Source: Candidatus Flexicrinis proximus (GTDB taxonomy: Bacteria; Chloroflexota; Anaerolineae; Aggregatilineales; Phototrophicaceae). From it: a DNA stretch of 64,000 nt. Location: positions 744,001 through 808,000 of the forward strand of contig JADJQF010000033.1 of NCBI GenBank assembly GCA_016712885.1, given 5' to 3'. The notes below the pieces were generated by a model that saw only the letters and a list, made by a program, of their open reading frames with translations, made no database searches and was not told the DNA's origin. The number at the start of each line of letters is the position of its first letter. The first letter of the stretch is position 1. The position numbers and the translations under genes were made by a program. Shown here piece by piece: positions 54,001-62,156 of the stretch.

Positions 54001-57000
54001 AAAGGATGGATCTGTGCGCAGACCTGCGCGAACGGGATCGGAGTGGTTCCGTCTTCTTCTGTGACGCGCCCGCTGATTGAACCTGCAATGTCGAGACTAA
54101 AGTCCTTCCCGGTTACGTTCTGGCCGGGTCCGGAAGTCAGAGTGATCGGATCGGCTTCGGTGTTCCACTGCCGGTTCTGCCACCACTCGCGGATAAATCC
54201 GCTGCTGCAGCCTTGCATCCAGGACTGCGCCGGGCCGCCCGCGAAGACCTTGATCGGGGTGTTGAGCGGCAGACCGCTGATCGTGTACGTTCCATCGCCG
54301 TTACCACACCGATCGAATCCGCCCCAGAATAAGCCAGTAGGCACATTGGGAAGCGGTGTTATGCCGTCCGCTGCAAAGATCGTGCCGCTGATCGACCCGC
54401 CCGGCTCCAGGGTGATATTGATCCCTGGCGTATTCGCGCCGACCGTCACCGAAACCGGCGTCGATAAACCGTGATCCCCGTAGTACGTAACACTGTCGTA
54501 CAGTTCACTGGCAAACCCGGGTGCCTGGATGTCAACACGGTAGAAGTTGGTCGAAAGTGCGGTGAAGATGTACGAGCCATCCGGGTTGACGTTTACACAG
54601 CCTTGTCCTTCACCCCATGGGTGTACCTGCACACACACCTGGGCGGCGGGCACCGGCGTGACGCCGTCGGCTTCCGTTACGATACCGCTGAACGAGCCGC
54701 CCTCTTCAAGCGTAAAATCAATGCCCGTCTCGAACTGGCCGGCGCCGTACGTCAGCGTGATGGTATTGGCACTGCCTGGACTGTCGGCCTCCTGCCACCA
54801 TTCGCGCATCCGGTTGATTCCCGGACAGTTGTCCCATCCAGGTCCGCCCGCTCTTACTGTGTGAGGTATTCCGAGCTCAATGCGCTGTAGCGTAAAGGTG
54901 CCGTTCGGGTTTGTGCAGACGCCATATCCGCCCTGTTCGAGGTCGACCGGAACGCCGCCCAACGGGGCAAGTGTTATCGCATCCCGCACGGTTCCGCTGA
55001 TCGTCCCGGCTGGCTCAAGCGTGAAGTTAACGTTTGCCGTTGTGCCGGGTACGGTGACCACCACCGGTGCAGCGTTTTCGAAGCGATCCGCTTCCTGGTA
55101 GTATTCGCCGAGGTACGCTTTTGCATCGACGACGACCCGGTATGTGCCGCTTGGCAGACGGTCGAATACAAACTCGCCGGTTGCCAGGTTTATGACGTCC
55201 TGCCGGCAGCGAACATGTTCCTGCGTAAAGTAGTCATTGACACATACGGTTGGGTTGGCAAGTGCCAGTACGCCCGAATCGTTGAGGCTGATCGTGCCGC
55301 TGATTGCGCCGTCCGGGCCGAGTGTGAAGTTGATCCCACTGGTTTCGTTGGGTGCGTTCACCACCACCGGTGTCGCGGAATTGTAAAACGTCGTTTCCAG
55401 CCAGAATTCGCTTTCGTAACCGCTGGCATAGGCCTCAATACGGTAGTTCCCGCTTTGCGAGCCGTTGAAACGGAATGTCCCGTCTGCAGGATCCACTGTG
55501 CGGCAGCCAAGGCCGAATCCGTAGTCCATCGATTCGCCACAAACAATTGCATCCAGAATCGGCGTTGTACCGTCTAGTTCGTAGACCGTGCCACTGATCG
55601 CGCCGCCCGGATCGAACGTGAAATTGATGCCGGTTGTCGCGGTTGGCGCCAGTACGGTAACAGGGGCGGCCAGGTTCTGGTCGAATGTGTCGTTCCAGTA
55701 TTTCTGCCCATAGCCTTCAAGCCACATCTCAACGCGGTAAATCCCGCTTGGCAGGTGGTCGAACGAGTAGGTCAGTGCTCCATTGTTGATTACTTCGCCG
55801 CGACAGCGGACATGATTGCCCGTATCGTATTCGTTGACACAGACATAGCCGCCGCTAATGGAGCCCGCGTCGGTCAGCGTGATCGTGCCTTCGATTGCCC
55901 CGCCGGCGCCGAGCGTAAAGTCGATGTTCGATGTGGTCGCGCCGCTGGTGACCACTACGGGAAGCGCCTGATTGTAAAACGCTGTATCGAAGTACAGCTC
56001 CCTTTCGCGGTTCGGTGAATAGGCCTCGACCCGGTAGCTATAGGGATCAAGGACGGGGATCGTATACGACCCGTCGGCAGATACGCCGAGGCACGTCCAG
56101 TAGAACGATTCATCGTACGGGCCGGCGCATACGGTGGCATCGGTGACCGGCGTGACGCCATTAGTCTGGGTGACGACTCCGCTGATCGCGCCATGGACCG
56201 GAGCGTCACAGTCGTCCGCGCGCAGCACAGTACCGTTCACATAGTCCGAGATATAGAGCCGTCCGAGGCTGTCAAACGCCAGTCCGCGGGGATAAGTGAT
56301 TCCGCTCACGCACGCAGAGACGAACTTGCTGCCGGCCGCAATCTTCAAAACCCGTCCACGCCAGGTGTCGGAATAGTACAGATTGCCCGCTGCATCCATC
56401 GCCAGGCCGCCATCGCTGCCAATACCCGTATCGATGTATACGGTGCTGTCGCCTGTGATCATGTCGACGCTATGAATCTTTCCGTTGCTCTCAGCAACGA
56501 AAACAATCCCGTTCGGTTCGTCGACTACCACGCCTTGCGGATAATTCAGACCGTCGGCCAGCGTCAAGTCGATCAGTGTCCCCGCAGAGTCGAATTTCGA
56601 GAGGAAGCCGCCGGTATTGGCGATATAGATGTTGCCAGCGCTGTCAAAGTCGAAGGCGTTCGGGTTGGATAAACCGGCGCCCGTGATAAAAGGCGTCAGT
56701 GTTTCCAGGGCCGGGACTTTGAACAGGTCATAGGTGTCATCGGATACGGTCAGAACCCCGCCGGTATCGAAGGCGACACCGGATGCGCCCGGCAGCCCGC
56801 TCGCGTAGGTCGAGACACCGCCTCCTGTGGTGACTTGTGAGACCCTGCCCGCGGTCTCCTCCGCGACATACAGATTGTCCGCACTGTCAAACACGAGCCC
56901 AAACGGCCCGCTCAGACCGCTCGCAAAGACCGACGCAGCGCGAGTTTCAGTAGGATAAGAGAAGCTTCTTGGGATAAGGGGGTTAGGGGGTTGTGCAATT

Positions 57001-57080
57001 ACAGAGGATGAGATGAGTAAGAGCAGTGCCGCCGCTGCGACACACAGCAAAATAAGTCTGTACGTGCGCGAAAAGTGCAT
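48063..57080 (-). CDS. giant secreted repeat protein (NHL propeller, Cna-B/CarboxypepD-like repeats, Fn3-like C-terminus)
   Basis: 3005 aa from an ATG with a perfect GGAGG 7 nt upstream. Signal peptide 1-~30 (MHFSRTYRLILLCVAAAALLLL). Residues ~45-300 are an NHL-type beta-propeller (SGLSGPFGLVFDSADNLYVAEE repeated). Then about 20 beta-sandwich repeats of ~100 residues, each opening with a GSISGTVFAADGVTPL-like motif. From the sixth on two types alternate: type A with CV...GCV...YRV...ELYDN and type B with PVDLDQGGFGRC...AGGVGWDYCPGG...REWWQE. One Fn3 domain and six further ~100-residue repeats (TRDRTPAFSW; LWSAYSPPWTVTIDRTPP) complete it. No sortase motif or TM tail. Paired Cys suggest a disulfide in most repeats. 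Likely a long, stiff surface fibre or adhesin. Confidence 0.88.
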   Translation of the reverse strand: MHFSRTYRLILLCVAAAALLLLISSSVIAQPPNPLIPRSFSYPTETRAASVFASGLSGPFGLVFDSADNLYVAEETAGRVSQVTTGGGVSTYASGLPGASGVAFDTGGVLTVSDDTYDLFKVPALETLTPFITGAGLSNPNAFDFDSAGNIYIANTGGFLSKFDSAGTLIDLTLADGLNYPQGVVVDEPNGIVFVAESNGKIHSVDMITGDSTVYIDTGIGSDGGLAMDAAGNLYYSDTWRGRVLKIAAGSKFVSACVSGITYPRGLAFDSLGRLYISDYVNGTVLRADDCDAPVHGAISGVVTQTNGVTPVTDATVCAGPYDESFYWTCLGVSADGSYTIPVLDPYSYRVEAYSPNRERELYFDTAFYNQALPVVVTSGATTSNIDFTLGAGGAIEGTITLTDAGSISGGYVCVNEYDTGNHVRCRGEVINNGALTYSFDHLPSGIYRVEMWLEGYGQKYWNDTFDQNLAAPVTVLAPTATTGINFTFDPGGAISGTVYELDGTTPILDAIVCGESMDYGFGLGCRTVDPADGTFRFNGSQSGNYRIEAYASGYESEFWLETTFYNSATPVVVNAPNETSGINFTLGPDGAISGTISLNDSGVLALANPTVCVNDYFTQEHVRCRQDVINLATGEFVFDRLPSGTYRVVVDAKAYLGEYYQEADRFENAAPVVVTVPGTTANVNFTLEPAGTISGTVRDAITLAPLGGVPVDLEQGGYGVCTNPNGTFTLQRIELGIPHTVRAGGPGWDNCPGINRMREWWQEADSPGSANTITLTYGAGQFETGIDFTLEEGGSFSGIVTEADGVTPVPAAQVCVQVHPWGEGQGCVNVNPDGSYIFTALSTNFYRVDIQAPGFASELYDSVTYYGDHGLSTPVSVTVGANTPGINITLEPGGSISGTIFAADGITPLPNVPTGLFWGGFDRCGNGDGTYTISGLPLNTPIKVFAGGPAQSWMQGCSSGFIREWWQNRQWNTEADPITLTSGPGQNVTGKDFSLDIAGSISGRVTEEDGTTPIPFAQVCAQIHPFGDGFGCINADSDGYYTFGGLGTAVYAVDARADGFAQELYDNVPWYGDRSLSAPVAVTAGANTPNINFLLGPAGTISGTVYAEDGITPLGSMPVDLEYGGFGQCTGPDGTYTISNVPMGVPLLIHAGGQGWQQCPGGDYMKEWWQETPSYDEADPVTLSAGPGQNATGINFTLEIGGSISGTIYEADGSTPVSTSAWICIAVYPFGQGMGCLPSNTVVNGVYHFSGLPTGSYRVEAYADNHVGEIYLDIPVYLDWSQAVPVAVTAGADTANINFSLEPGGNITGTVFAADGVTPLGNIPVDLDQGGFGRCTQPDGTYFMDGVPVGVPLIIRAGGVGWDYCPGGTYLREFWEEAGTVGDATSITLATMGDTASGINFSLVVGGSISGRVTEADGLTPITNSSWGIPVCVAEYGTGFGYGCVNAAPDGTYVFGALPTGSFRVDTSAEHHVGEVFNNIPFYSDWGLATPIMVTVGANTPDINFALDPSGSITGVVYGADGITPLGGVPVDLDQGGFGYCSNLDGTYQITGIPLGMPVVVRAGGPGWDNCHGGHLTEWWNEASTSAEANPIQVTAMGETVPDINFTLDVAGTISGRVTEADGTTPITNSSWGVWVCVSDFVTDEGFGCTQPASDGTYTNSGMPTGSYQVSVYAENHIFEAYDNIPQYQRPLGMTPVVVTAGSTTPGIDFALEPGGTIAGTVFADDGITPLINVAIRVDLGTYTYCSKSPDGSYLYESLPLGVPITLSAGGLDDTDCGNTDYLREWWQESADGTGATPIVLSAGAGQNVTGKDFTLTHAGSISGILTEADSITPITAGQVCVNDFVTDAGMGCVPINPDGTYQVQRLEPGSYRVSAEAAGHIGEMFDNLPIYSDQNLATAVVVTGGADTPDINFALDLGGSISGHVYANDGITALANIPVDIDGGGFGRCTGSDGSYEITDLALGTYTVHAGGQGWPQCPGDLHMSEWWEESNSPGLADPIILAPGPTQNRAGIDFTLDVGGTISGTMTEADGATPLSGDVCVETYATSTQIGCLGVDPVDGTYTFGPLPAGTYRVSGNAPDHIEMWFDSVNFPADPALATPVIVTAGADTSGIDFALAPAGSISGTVFAADGSTPQANIPVDIEGGGYGRCTEADGSFAINGLPLGTALILHAGGVGWPECPGGTHLQEWWEEAADPGSADPITLSLGAGQHVTARNFTLEPAGSISGTVRDAVSNAVLGGIPVDLEGGGNGVCTEPDGTYMLTGLSLGTAYVVHAGGAGWPECPGDSHMIEWWEEAGTLGDADPVTLTAGAGQNVTGKDFTLSESLSGPSSLSAIVVNDNRVDLNWTDNSTDETAFHIERSPEGTTWVEIGTVAANVTAYSDLTPVCGGTYHYRVRAFRSPDSMYSSYSSPDDVATSPCPSGVTLLAPADDEFTRNRTPDFSWVDTLGTANRFRIQIASDAAFTTLVINQQVTTPSFTPTVSLAGNAEFWWRVSARDGSVWRDWTAAWKFTVDRTPPVVPTLLTPINGVTVNTLQDFCWSAAADAVLYDVEVSIDAAFGTVPHEWSVPDLCVTSPALADGIWFWRVRASDLAGNVSGWSSAWSVRVDLIPAAVPTLLLPADTTVTRDRTPAFSWSSVPGSMSYRIEIATDAGFLNIADSIGTTSTGYTPVSNLAEGTYFWHVAARANDGLWSAYSPPWTVTIDRTPPAVPVLSSPLNGATIPSLPTFLWDAVPTATAYDLLVATTPDLLNVVITLELPVTTHTPLALPDGLYYWTVRSIDSVGNKSSWSTTFSVRVDVIPALPPVHLTPADGLVTRDKTPGFSWMPAPTAKKYRIEIASDAGFASIVISARPTAALYSTVEKLPAGTYYWHVQSQSTDDLWSAFSSTWSFSIDRTAPAAPILVSPAHKAIVMTLRPVFDWQDSLEVDFDHYVIEIDNNRDFSSPILREEPDVSTFTPTADLPGSKVFWRVRAVDEVENRSEWSEPRKLEMTVLKAPPGFRKS

Positions 57081-57127
57081 ATCGGAACCTCCAGAGATGG
57101 AGCAGTCCAACGTATCTGCATGAACTG

Positions 57128-57156
57128 AGTATATTAGTGGTGGAGGAGTATGTCAT
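57128..57156 (-). promoter_or_regulatory. sigma70-like promoter of the giant gene
   Basis: On the minus strand ATGACA (57156-57151), 17-bp spacer, TATACT (57133-57128), 48 nt before the ATG. Confidence 0.6.
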
Positions 57157-57231
57157 TAGATAGAAATGCGTTGGGAACGCGTTCTCGTCGTCAACGGGTA
57201 GGACTCTGAGGACGTATGTCATGCGATTGGT

Positions 57232-57903
57232 ATGACTTTTATCCTATTCGCTCGCGACGTCGCATGGCTGATGCGGCTGCTCTCGATGGGCGGCCACAGC
57301 TACGCTTACGACGGCGACGGCAGCCGCGTCGCGCAGACGGTCGGCGCACTGACGCTGCGCTACACGCTCGACGTGCAGCCCGGCCTGACCACCGTCCTCG
57401 CCGAGACCACCGGCGCCATCACGACGCGCTATATCCACGGCCCGACCGGCATCCACGCCCAGCAGAACGCGGACGGCGGCTGGCGCTGGCTGCTGCAGGA
57501 CGGCCTGCAGAGCGTGCGCGCTGTCGCCAACGGCACAGACGTCATCGCCGCCCAGCAGTACTCCCCCTACGGCGTGCCGTTCGCCCCGCTGCCGGAGACC
57601 GACTTCGGCTTCACCGGCGAGATGACCGACGACAACGATCTGGTGTACTTGCGTGCGCGGTATCTCATTCCGGGGATTGGTGTGTTCGCGAGTCGAGACT
57701 GGTGGGAGGGGTGTGACAGTAAGTCCCCAACATGGAATGGATATTCGTGGGTTGAAGGGAATACGATCAATCGGACAGATCCCAGCGGCGCGATCTCTAT
57801 ATCGACGGTCGTTGGTGGTGCTTCTGATACACCTGGTGTAGGTGCGTTGGCGCTTGTTTCGATGTTGAGACGGACTGGATGCAACAAAGCTCATTTGGCG
57901 TGA
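57232..57903 (+). CDS. orphan RHS-repeat core (C-terminal tip)
   Basis: 223 codons carrying only the end of an RHS/YD-repeat protein: YAYDGDGSRVAQTVG, RYIHGPTGIHAQQNADGGW, LLQDGLQSVRAVANG and the RHS core DNDLVYLRARYLIPGIGVFASRDW, then NGYSWVEGNTINRTDPSG. The long N-terminal shell, signal and export parts are missing and the first ~20 residues do not look like RHS, so this is a displaced tip or truncated gene. A TGA at 57901-57903 separates it in frame from the next ORF. RHS proteins carry a variable toxin after the DPSG boundary, and this is where the base composition changes. Confidence 0.8.
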   Translation: MTFILFARDVAWLMRLLSMGGHSYAYDGDGSRVAQTVGALTLRYTLDVQPGLTTVLAETTGAITTRYIHGPTGIHAQQNADGGWRWLLQDGLQSVRAVANGTDVIAAQQYSPYGVPFAPLPETDFGFTGEMTDDNDLVYLRARYLIPGIGVFASRDWWEGCDSKSPTWNGYSWVEGNTINRTDPSGAISISTVVGGASDTPGVGALALVSMLRRTGCNKAHLA

Positions 57904-57906
57904 AGG

Positions 57907-58614
57907 GTGTCGAAACACGCGGTGGAGCTGAAGGCATGGAGTGGTGGAGCTGCCGCAGAGAAATATTCTCGCTATCCAGGATATGAACCGCACGATATAC
58001 CGGTGAGCAATCGTTTGAAGGATTATTATCAGCAAGCTGGAGTGTGGGAAAAGGATGGTGGTGGAGGGGGTGGATGGGGTAATGCGATTGCTATGGCAGC
58101 TGCACTCATGGCAGGCGCCTTAATGGGACAAGCCTATGCTAGTTCTCAGTCCGATCCGGGATTTAGCGGAAATGTGACGAGTGATCAACCTAAATTTCAG
58201 GGTGTGACTATTCATGAAGCTAAGAAATCGGGTATTCGTATACCATGGTTACAACCCCAGCCGGGACCACAGCCAAGAGACATCCAAGAAGATAAGATAG
58301 CGGAAGGAAATTATGCAGAGAGTCAAGATTCCTCTGGTGAGTGTATGAAATGCCGATTTGGGCAAATCATTAATCCAACTTTCTGCCAAGTAAACGTCGA
58401 TCAAAGAAGCACCCATGCGGGCAAAAAAGGGGATCACTTCCATATTCTAAAATATGATCAAAATCCAGAGACCTGCTCATGCCATTTGAGCATTACAGAT
58501 ACGTTATTCCTTGCAAATCCATATCAGGGGCCAAGAGGTGTGGGACCGTTCTATCCTGGAATGGCGCTCAATCCTGAACTGGATATTTGTAATGCTGGGT
58601 GGAGCGCGCCCTAG
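57907..58614 (+). CDS. candidate RHS-associated toxin domain protein
   Basis: 235 aa from a GTG, in the same frame as the RHS tip and separated by one TGA, so it is probably the variable C-terminal region of that protein. There is a Gly-rich linker (GGGGGGWG) and an Ala/Met-rich, possibly membrane-active helix (AIAMAAALMAGALMGQAYA). The C-terminal part is rich in Cys and His: ECMKCRFG, FCQVNVDQRSTHAGKKGDHFHILKYD and CSCHLS, a possible metal-bound nuclease or peptidase site. It does not match a toxin family I know. Its DNA is clearly AT-richer than the window average, which suggests recent acquisition. Confidence 0.55.
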   Translation: MSKHAVELKAWSGGAAAEKYSRYPGYEPHDIPVSNRLKDYYQQAGVWEKDGGGGGGWGNAIAMAAALMAGALMGQAYASSQSDPGFSGNVTSDQPKFQGVTIHEAKKSGIRIPWLQPQPGPQPRDIQEDKIAEGNYAESQDSSGECMKCRFGQIINPTFCQVNVDQRSTHAGKKGDHFHILKYDQNPETCSCHLSITDTLFLANPYQGPRGVGPFYPGMALNPELDICNAGWSAP

Positions 58615-58626
58615 AATGTAGACTAA

Positions 58627-59316
58627 GTGATCGGTGATAGCATGTACTGGGAATCTGTTATTGGGTATGATGTTCGAGAACTCTGGCTTAATAACCAAGT
58701 CGGCCGCACGGATGAATTGATTCGTACCAGCATCAAGAAACCACTCTCTGTCGATAACAGTGTGTGGTTCTCGTTGTTTGTACGTCCGCTTGAAACCCAT
58801 TTATGGCCGAGAAGTGCTGCAAAATCGGAGTATAGATCACCCTACTGGCAGGAATTTTTCGATAAGCATGCTGAATTAACCAAGCCAAACTTCTATTATG
58901 GTCACAAACGCTTATGGCTCGAGCTCTCAAAGATGAAGGAACATATAAGCCAACACTGGCCGGATACATGGAGACCGTCGGCAATTGTCGCCGTCACAGA
59001 TGTTTTTGATACAAATCCAGAGAGCGGTGATATTGACCCGTTTGTAATCCCACAGATTATTCACCCGAATTGGAAGTGCTTGGGCTATGATGTTGCGTCG
59101 GGAGATTTGTTTTCAGGGTTGATGAACAATGAATCTTCTCTTGACGATTTAAGGGATACGGAGTGGAAACTTCAACTTAACGAGTATCACCTCTTTGATG
59201 ACGTAACGGCTGCGTTCAGATTTTGCAGTATCGCTGAGCAGAGAATGACCGATCATACTCCGCAATATGTCTACGGGCTGTACCTGATCGAAACGGTCAA
59301 TGCCGAGTTTCCCTAG
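58627..59316 (+). CDS. candidate immunity protein
   Basis: 229 aa beginning at GTG (ATG at 58642 is an alternative). A soluble, aromatic-rich protein with no signal or TM; segments include YWESVIGYDVRELWLNNQVGR and WRPSAIVAVTDVFDTNPESGD. No family recognised. It starts 12 bp after the toxin candidate, has the same AT-rich composition and lies before a duplicated RHS core fragment, the standard place of an immunity gene in RHS cassettes. The function is inferred from position only. Confidence 0.5.
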   Translation: MIGDSMYWESVIGYDVRELWLNNQVGRTDELIRTSIKKPLSVDNSVWFSLFVRPLETHLWPRSAAKSEYRSPYWQEFFDKHAELTKPNFYYGHKRLWLELSKMKEHISQHWPDTWRPSAIVAVTDVFDTNPESGDIDPFVIPQIIHPNWKCLGYDVASGDLFSGLMNNESSLDDLRDTEWKLQLNEYHLFDDVTAAFRFCSIAEQRMTDHTPQYVYGLYLIETVNAEFP

Positions 59317-59358
59317 CAGCCTTCTCCACTTCACGCCCAAGAACTATGCCAAGGACGA

Positions 59359-59422
59359 CTGGCGCTGGCTGCTGCAGGACGGCGTGCAGAGCGTACGCGC
59401 CGTCGCCAACGGTACGGACATT
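59359..59422 (+). repeat. duplicated RHS core fragment
   Basis: A 64-bp block encoding WRWLLQDGVQSVRAVANGTDI, close to identical with 57480-57543 in the RHS tip (a handful of mismatches). Sequence on both sides differs. The two copies flank the toxin and immunity candidates as direct repeats and mark a past cassette insertion by recombination in the RHS core. Confidence 0.8.
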
Positions 59423-59428
59423 GTCACT

Positions 59429-59773
59429 TTAAAGCAATTCCATCGCAAAGTGATGTCCGCCAATCCCTACAATTCCATGCAGTTCGCCCGACCACACCCA
59501 CACCAACGTCAAATCCGCCGCCTGCCCCGGCAACAGGGTAAACGGCGCAAGATCCTCCGCCGGCACGCGCGGCCCCGGCGGATTTTCGACGTAGCCGAGC
59601 GCTAACCAAACGTCGTCCGGCGAGATCGGAATTGCCATACTTCCGCCGTTGTACAGGCGGAGTCGTGTCGTGATTTGTCCGGCTTGTGTATAGTGACGCT
59701 GATGATTTGCACGCCCAGGCGTCGCAACGCATATAGGGCACCGGGGCGAATAAGCCGGGAAATGGGTATGCAA
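59429..59773 (-). pseudogene. beta-domain gene fragment
   Basis: A minus-strand frame whose second half, GGSMAIPISPDDVWLALGYV then PAEDLAPFTLLPGQAADLTL, reads like the end of a beta-sandwich domain. The upstream part has no coding character and no good start. It abuts the RHS fragment, so it is probably a truncated remnant left by cassette exchange. It could also be a short intact gene. Confidence 0.35.
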
Positions 59774-60114
59774 AAAGCGGCAGATTGATATCTACCGCTT
59801 CCTGTAGTGGATGTTCGAATTCTCTCCACGTGTGCTGGGAGACCTGTAACCAACTCGAACCTCCGCTACGGCGCAATTACTCCTATTCCCTCGAAGTAAT
59901 CTCATTCCCTCAGCGCATACTCCTTGCGAACCTCACTATGAACCATAAGTAGATTGGCTTTGACGGTGAAGGGAGAGGCAACCCCCTCTCCACTCCACCT
60001 TGAAGCTCGCTGCTCGCGCCAGCAAGACTTCCGGTGTCACTGTATCACACCCCCGTGAAGTCCTGCTAACCGCAGCGAAATCGATGGTTCGTTGGGTTCG
60101 AGAGGATATGGCAC
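59774..60114. other. intergenic region before parA
   Basis: No convincing gene. It holds a small inverted repeat GGAGAGG..CCTCTCC (about 59969-59989). No parS-like site (TGTTTCACGTGAAACA type) is seen. The parA ribosome site (GAGAGGA) is at the right edge. Confidence 0.5.
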
Positions 60115-60942
60115 ATGACTCGCGTTTTCGTATTTACCAACCATAAGGGTGGCACAGCTAAGTCCACATCGTCCACCAATGCCGCCTACGGCATCGTCTC
60201 GATGCTGCGGCACGCGGGCGCAATCAATTCGCGCGTGCTGCTGATCGACACCGACAGCCAGGCGCATGCGACGCTGGTGACGACCGGCACCAAGAACTAC
60301 GGTGCCGACGACAGCCTGCATACCGTGCTGATGGCCGACCGGCCGAGCGCGGCACAGACACTGCTCAACTGCATCATACCGTCCACTTGGGACGAAAATC
60401 TGCACGTCCTCCCGGCCTCCCCGATGCTCGAGGGCGTGGAACGCGAATTGATGGGACTGGCAGGCGCGCCTTACCGGCTGGCCGATCCGCTCAACCAGAT
60501 CGCAAACCGATACGCCGCAATCGTGATCGACACACGCCCCTCGTTCTCGCTGATGACCGAGATGGGACTGATTGCCGCGACAGATGCCATCGTGCCGGTC
60601 GAGCCGCGCTACCTGGAAACGGTCGGCTTGATGAGCGTGATCGGCAAGATCAACGAAGTCCGCGATGGCTGGCGACAGCCGAACCTGCGCGTCAGTGGCA
60701 TCCTCGTAACAAAGATGAACTATCGCGTGCGCGGTCATAACCACCTGCTCGACGAACTGAAGGCCCACAACGTGCTCGGCAAGCTGCTGATCGGCGTCGT
60801 GCCGGCCAACGAAGCCGTGTCGTATGCGCACCAGAACCACCAGAGCATCTTTGACTACGATCCCAAGGCGCCGGCGAGCAAAGCATACATGAGTGTCGTT
60901 GCGAAGCTCGTCCAGATGATCCTGACGGGCGGTGCAGGATGA
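60115..60942 (+). CDS. ParA-family partition ATPase
   Basis: 275 aa. Deviant Walker A KGGTAKST in VFVFTNHKGGTAKSTSSTNA, switch I/II region VLLIDTDSQAHATL and AIVIDTRPSFSLMTEMGL, and KMNYRVRGHNHLLDEL near the end. These are features of plasmid- and chromosome-type ParA/Soj. It drives segregation with the ParB encoded next; the ATGA overlap couples them. Grouping with a DnaD-like rep gene points to an integrated plasmid or mobile element rather than the chromosomal par locus. Confidence 0.93.
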   Translation: MTRVFVFTNHKGGTAKSTSSTNAAYGIVSMLRHAGAINSRVLLIDTDSQAHATLVTTGTKNYGADDSLHTVLMADRPSAAQTLLNCIIPSTWDENLHVLPASPMLEGVERELMGLAGAPYRLADPLNQIANRYAAIVIDTRPSFSLMTEMGLIAATDAIVPVEPRYLETVGLMSVIGKINEVRDGWRQPNLRVSGILVTKMNYRVRGHNHLLDELKAHNVLGKLLIGVVPANEAVSYAHQNHQSIFDYDPKAPASKAYMSVVAKLVQMILTGGAG

Positions 60943-62155
60943 CTAACAACAAGGGTATAGCGCACAAAAATCAACCCAACCGGATCGACGAACTACTCAA
61001 CAGCGTGACCGAAGACCTGATGACCCACGTCCCGCAGCAGTTCAGAGACGATGCACTTCGCGTCGAACGGCTGCTGTTGGAAGTGGTGCGCCCGGATCCG
61101 GTCCAGCCGCGCCGCGTGCTGCCCGAACACCTGCACTTCGATTTCCATGCCGGACGCCTCACCCCGACCCAGGCGCTGCGCGGGTTGGTGCAGCTCGTGC
61201 AGATCTCGGCGCGTCAGCGTGGGCGCCCGTTCACGAATGTGCTGGAACTGCTGCCGAATCCGGACGTTGAAGAAGACGACGCGAGCACCGCGTTGTCGCC
61301 GGAAGAACAACTGCTGCACGATCTGGTCAATCTGGCGGTGACGATCCGCGACGATGGGCAGGTCAATCCGCTGACGGTGGTCGATGTGTCGCATGGCGTA
61401 GTGCAGCAGTTCCGGATCGAGACCGGCGAGCGGCGTTACTGGGCGACCTGGCTGCTGCGCGACTTCATCCCGAACTACGGAGGCGATGGCATGATCCCGT
61501 GCATTGTCATCCCTGCGGAGCGGTCATCGGTGTTCCGGCAGGCGCGCGAAAACACCGCTCGCAGTGGTCTGTCGGCGGTGGCACTAGCGCGCGACAGGCG
61601 GCGCTCCTGCTGCTCACTGTTCACGGATTAGAGATACCGGCCGGTGCCGTCACGCACGACTTCTACCGGCAGGCGCTCGACCTGGATCTGCGCGGCAAGC
61701 GCGAATACACCGAGATGATCCTCAGCGCTATGGGCGGGATGAAGAAGGTCTACTTCAGCTCAATCAAAGCGTTACTTCGTCTATCCGATGAAGCATCCGA
61801 GCTCGCCGACCGCCATAACATCGAGGAATACAAACTCCGCTATCTGGTGAGTCTCGCCCCGGATTTCCACGCCGAGGTCGTTCGTCAGATCATCGATCTG
61901 AATTTGTCCGCCAAGCAAGTCAAGGAGTTGTGTGAGAACACTGAAATGGAAGAGAACGACGACCCGATCATTGATAAATTACCAGCCGGGGCGCTCAAGA
62001 TGGCCAGAATGACGCAGGCGATCAGTACTTTGTCTGCGAGCGACATCGCGCAGGCCCTGATCCGGCAGGAAGGCGATCCCGACATTGCGTTTGCCCGTCT
62101 GCAAGCCCTTCAGCGAATCCTGACTGACGCACTGAAACACTTGTCCGCGAAATAG
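60939..62155 (+). CDS. ParB-family partition protein, frameshifted
   Basis: The N-terminal frame has the ParB/Srx core (LVNLAVTIRDDGQVNPLTVVD, IETGERRYWATWLL, ENTARSGLSAVALA); the C-terminal frame continues RQAALLLLTVHGLEIP and the helical DNA-binding part (KVYFSSIKALLRLSDEASELADRHNI). The break is in GCGCGCGA at 61587-61594; removing one CG dinucleotide (2 nt) gives a continuous 404 aa. Slippage in the CG repeat fits either mutation or base-calling. Overlaps parA by 4 bp and is followed by a strong terminator. Confidence 0.83.
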
Positions 62156-62156
62156 A

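Noticed and set aside
59877..60114. parS or tRNA attachment site next to parA
   Set aside because: No palindrome of the parS type and no cloverleaf; only a short GGAGAGG/CCTCTCC pair.
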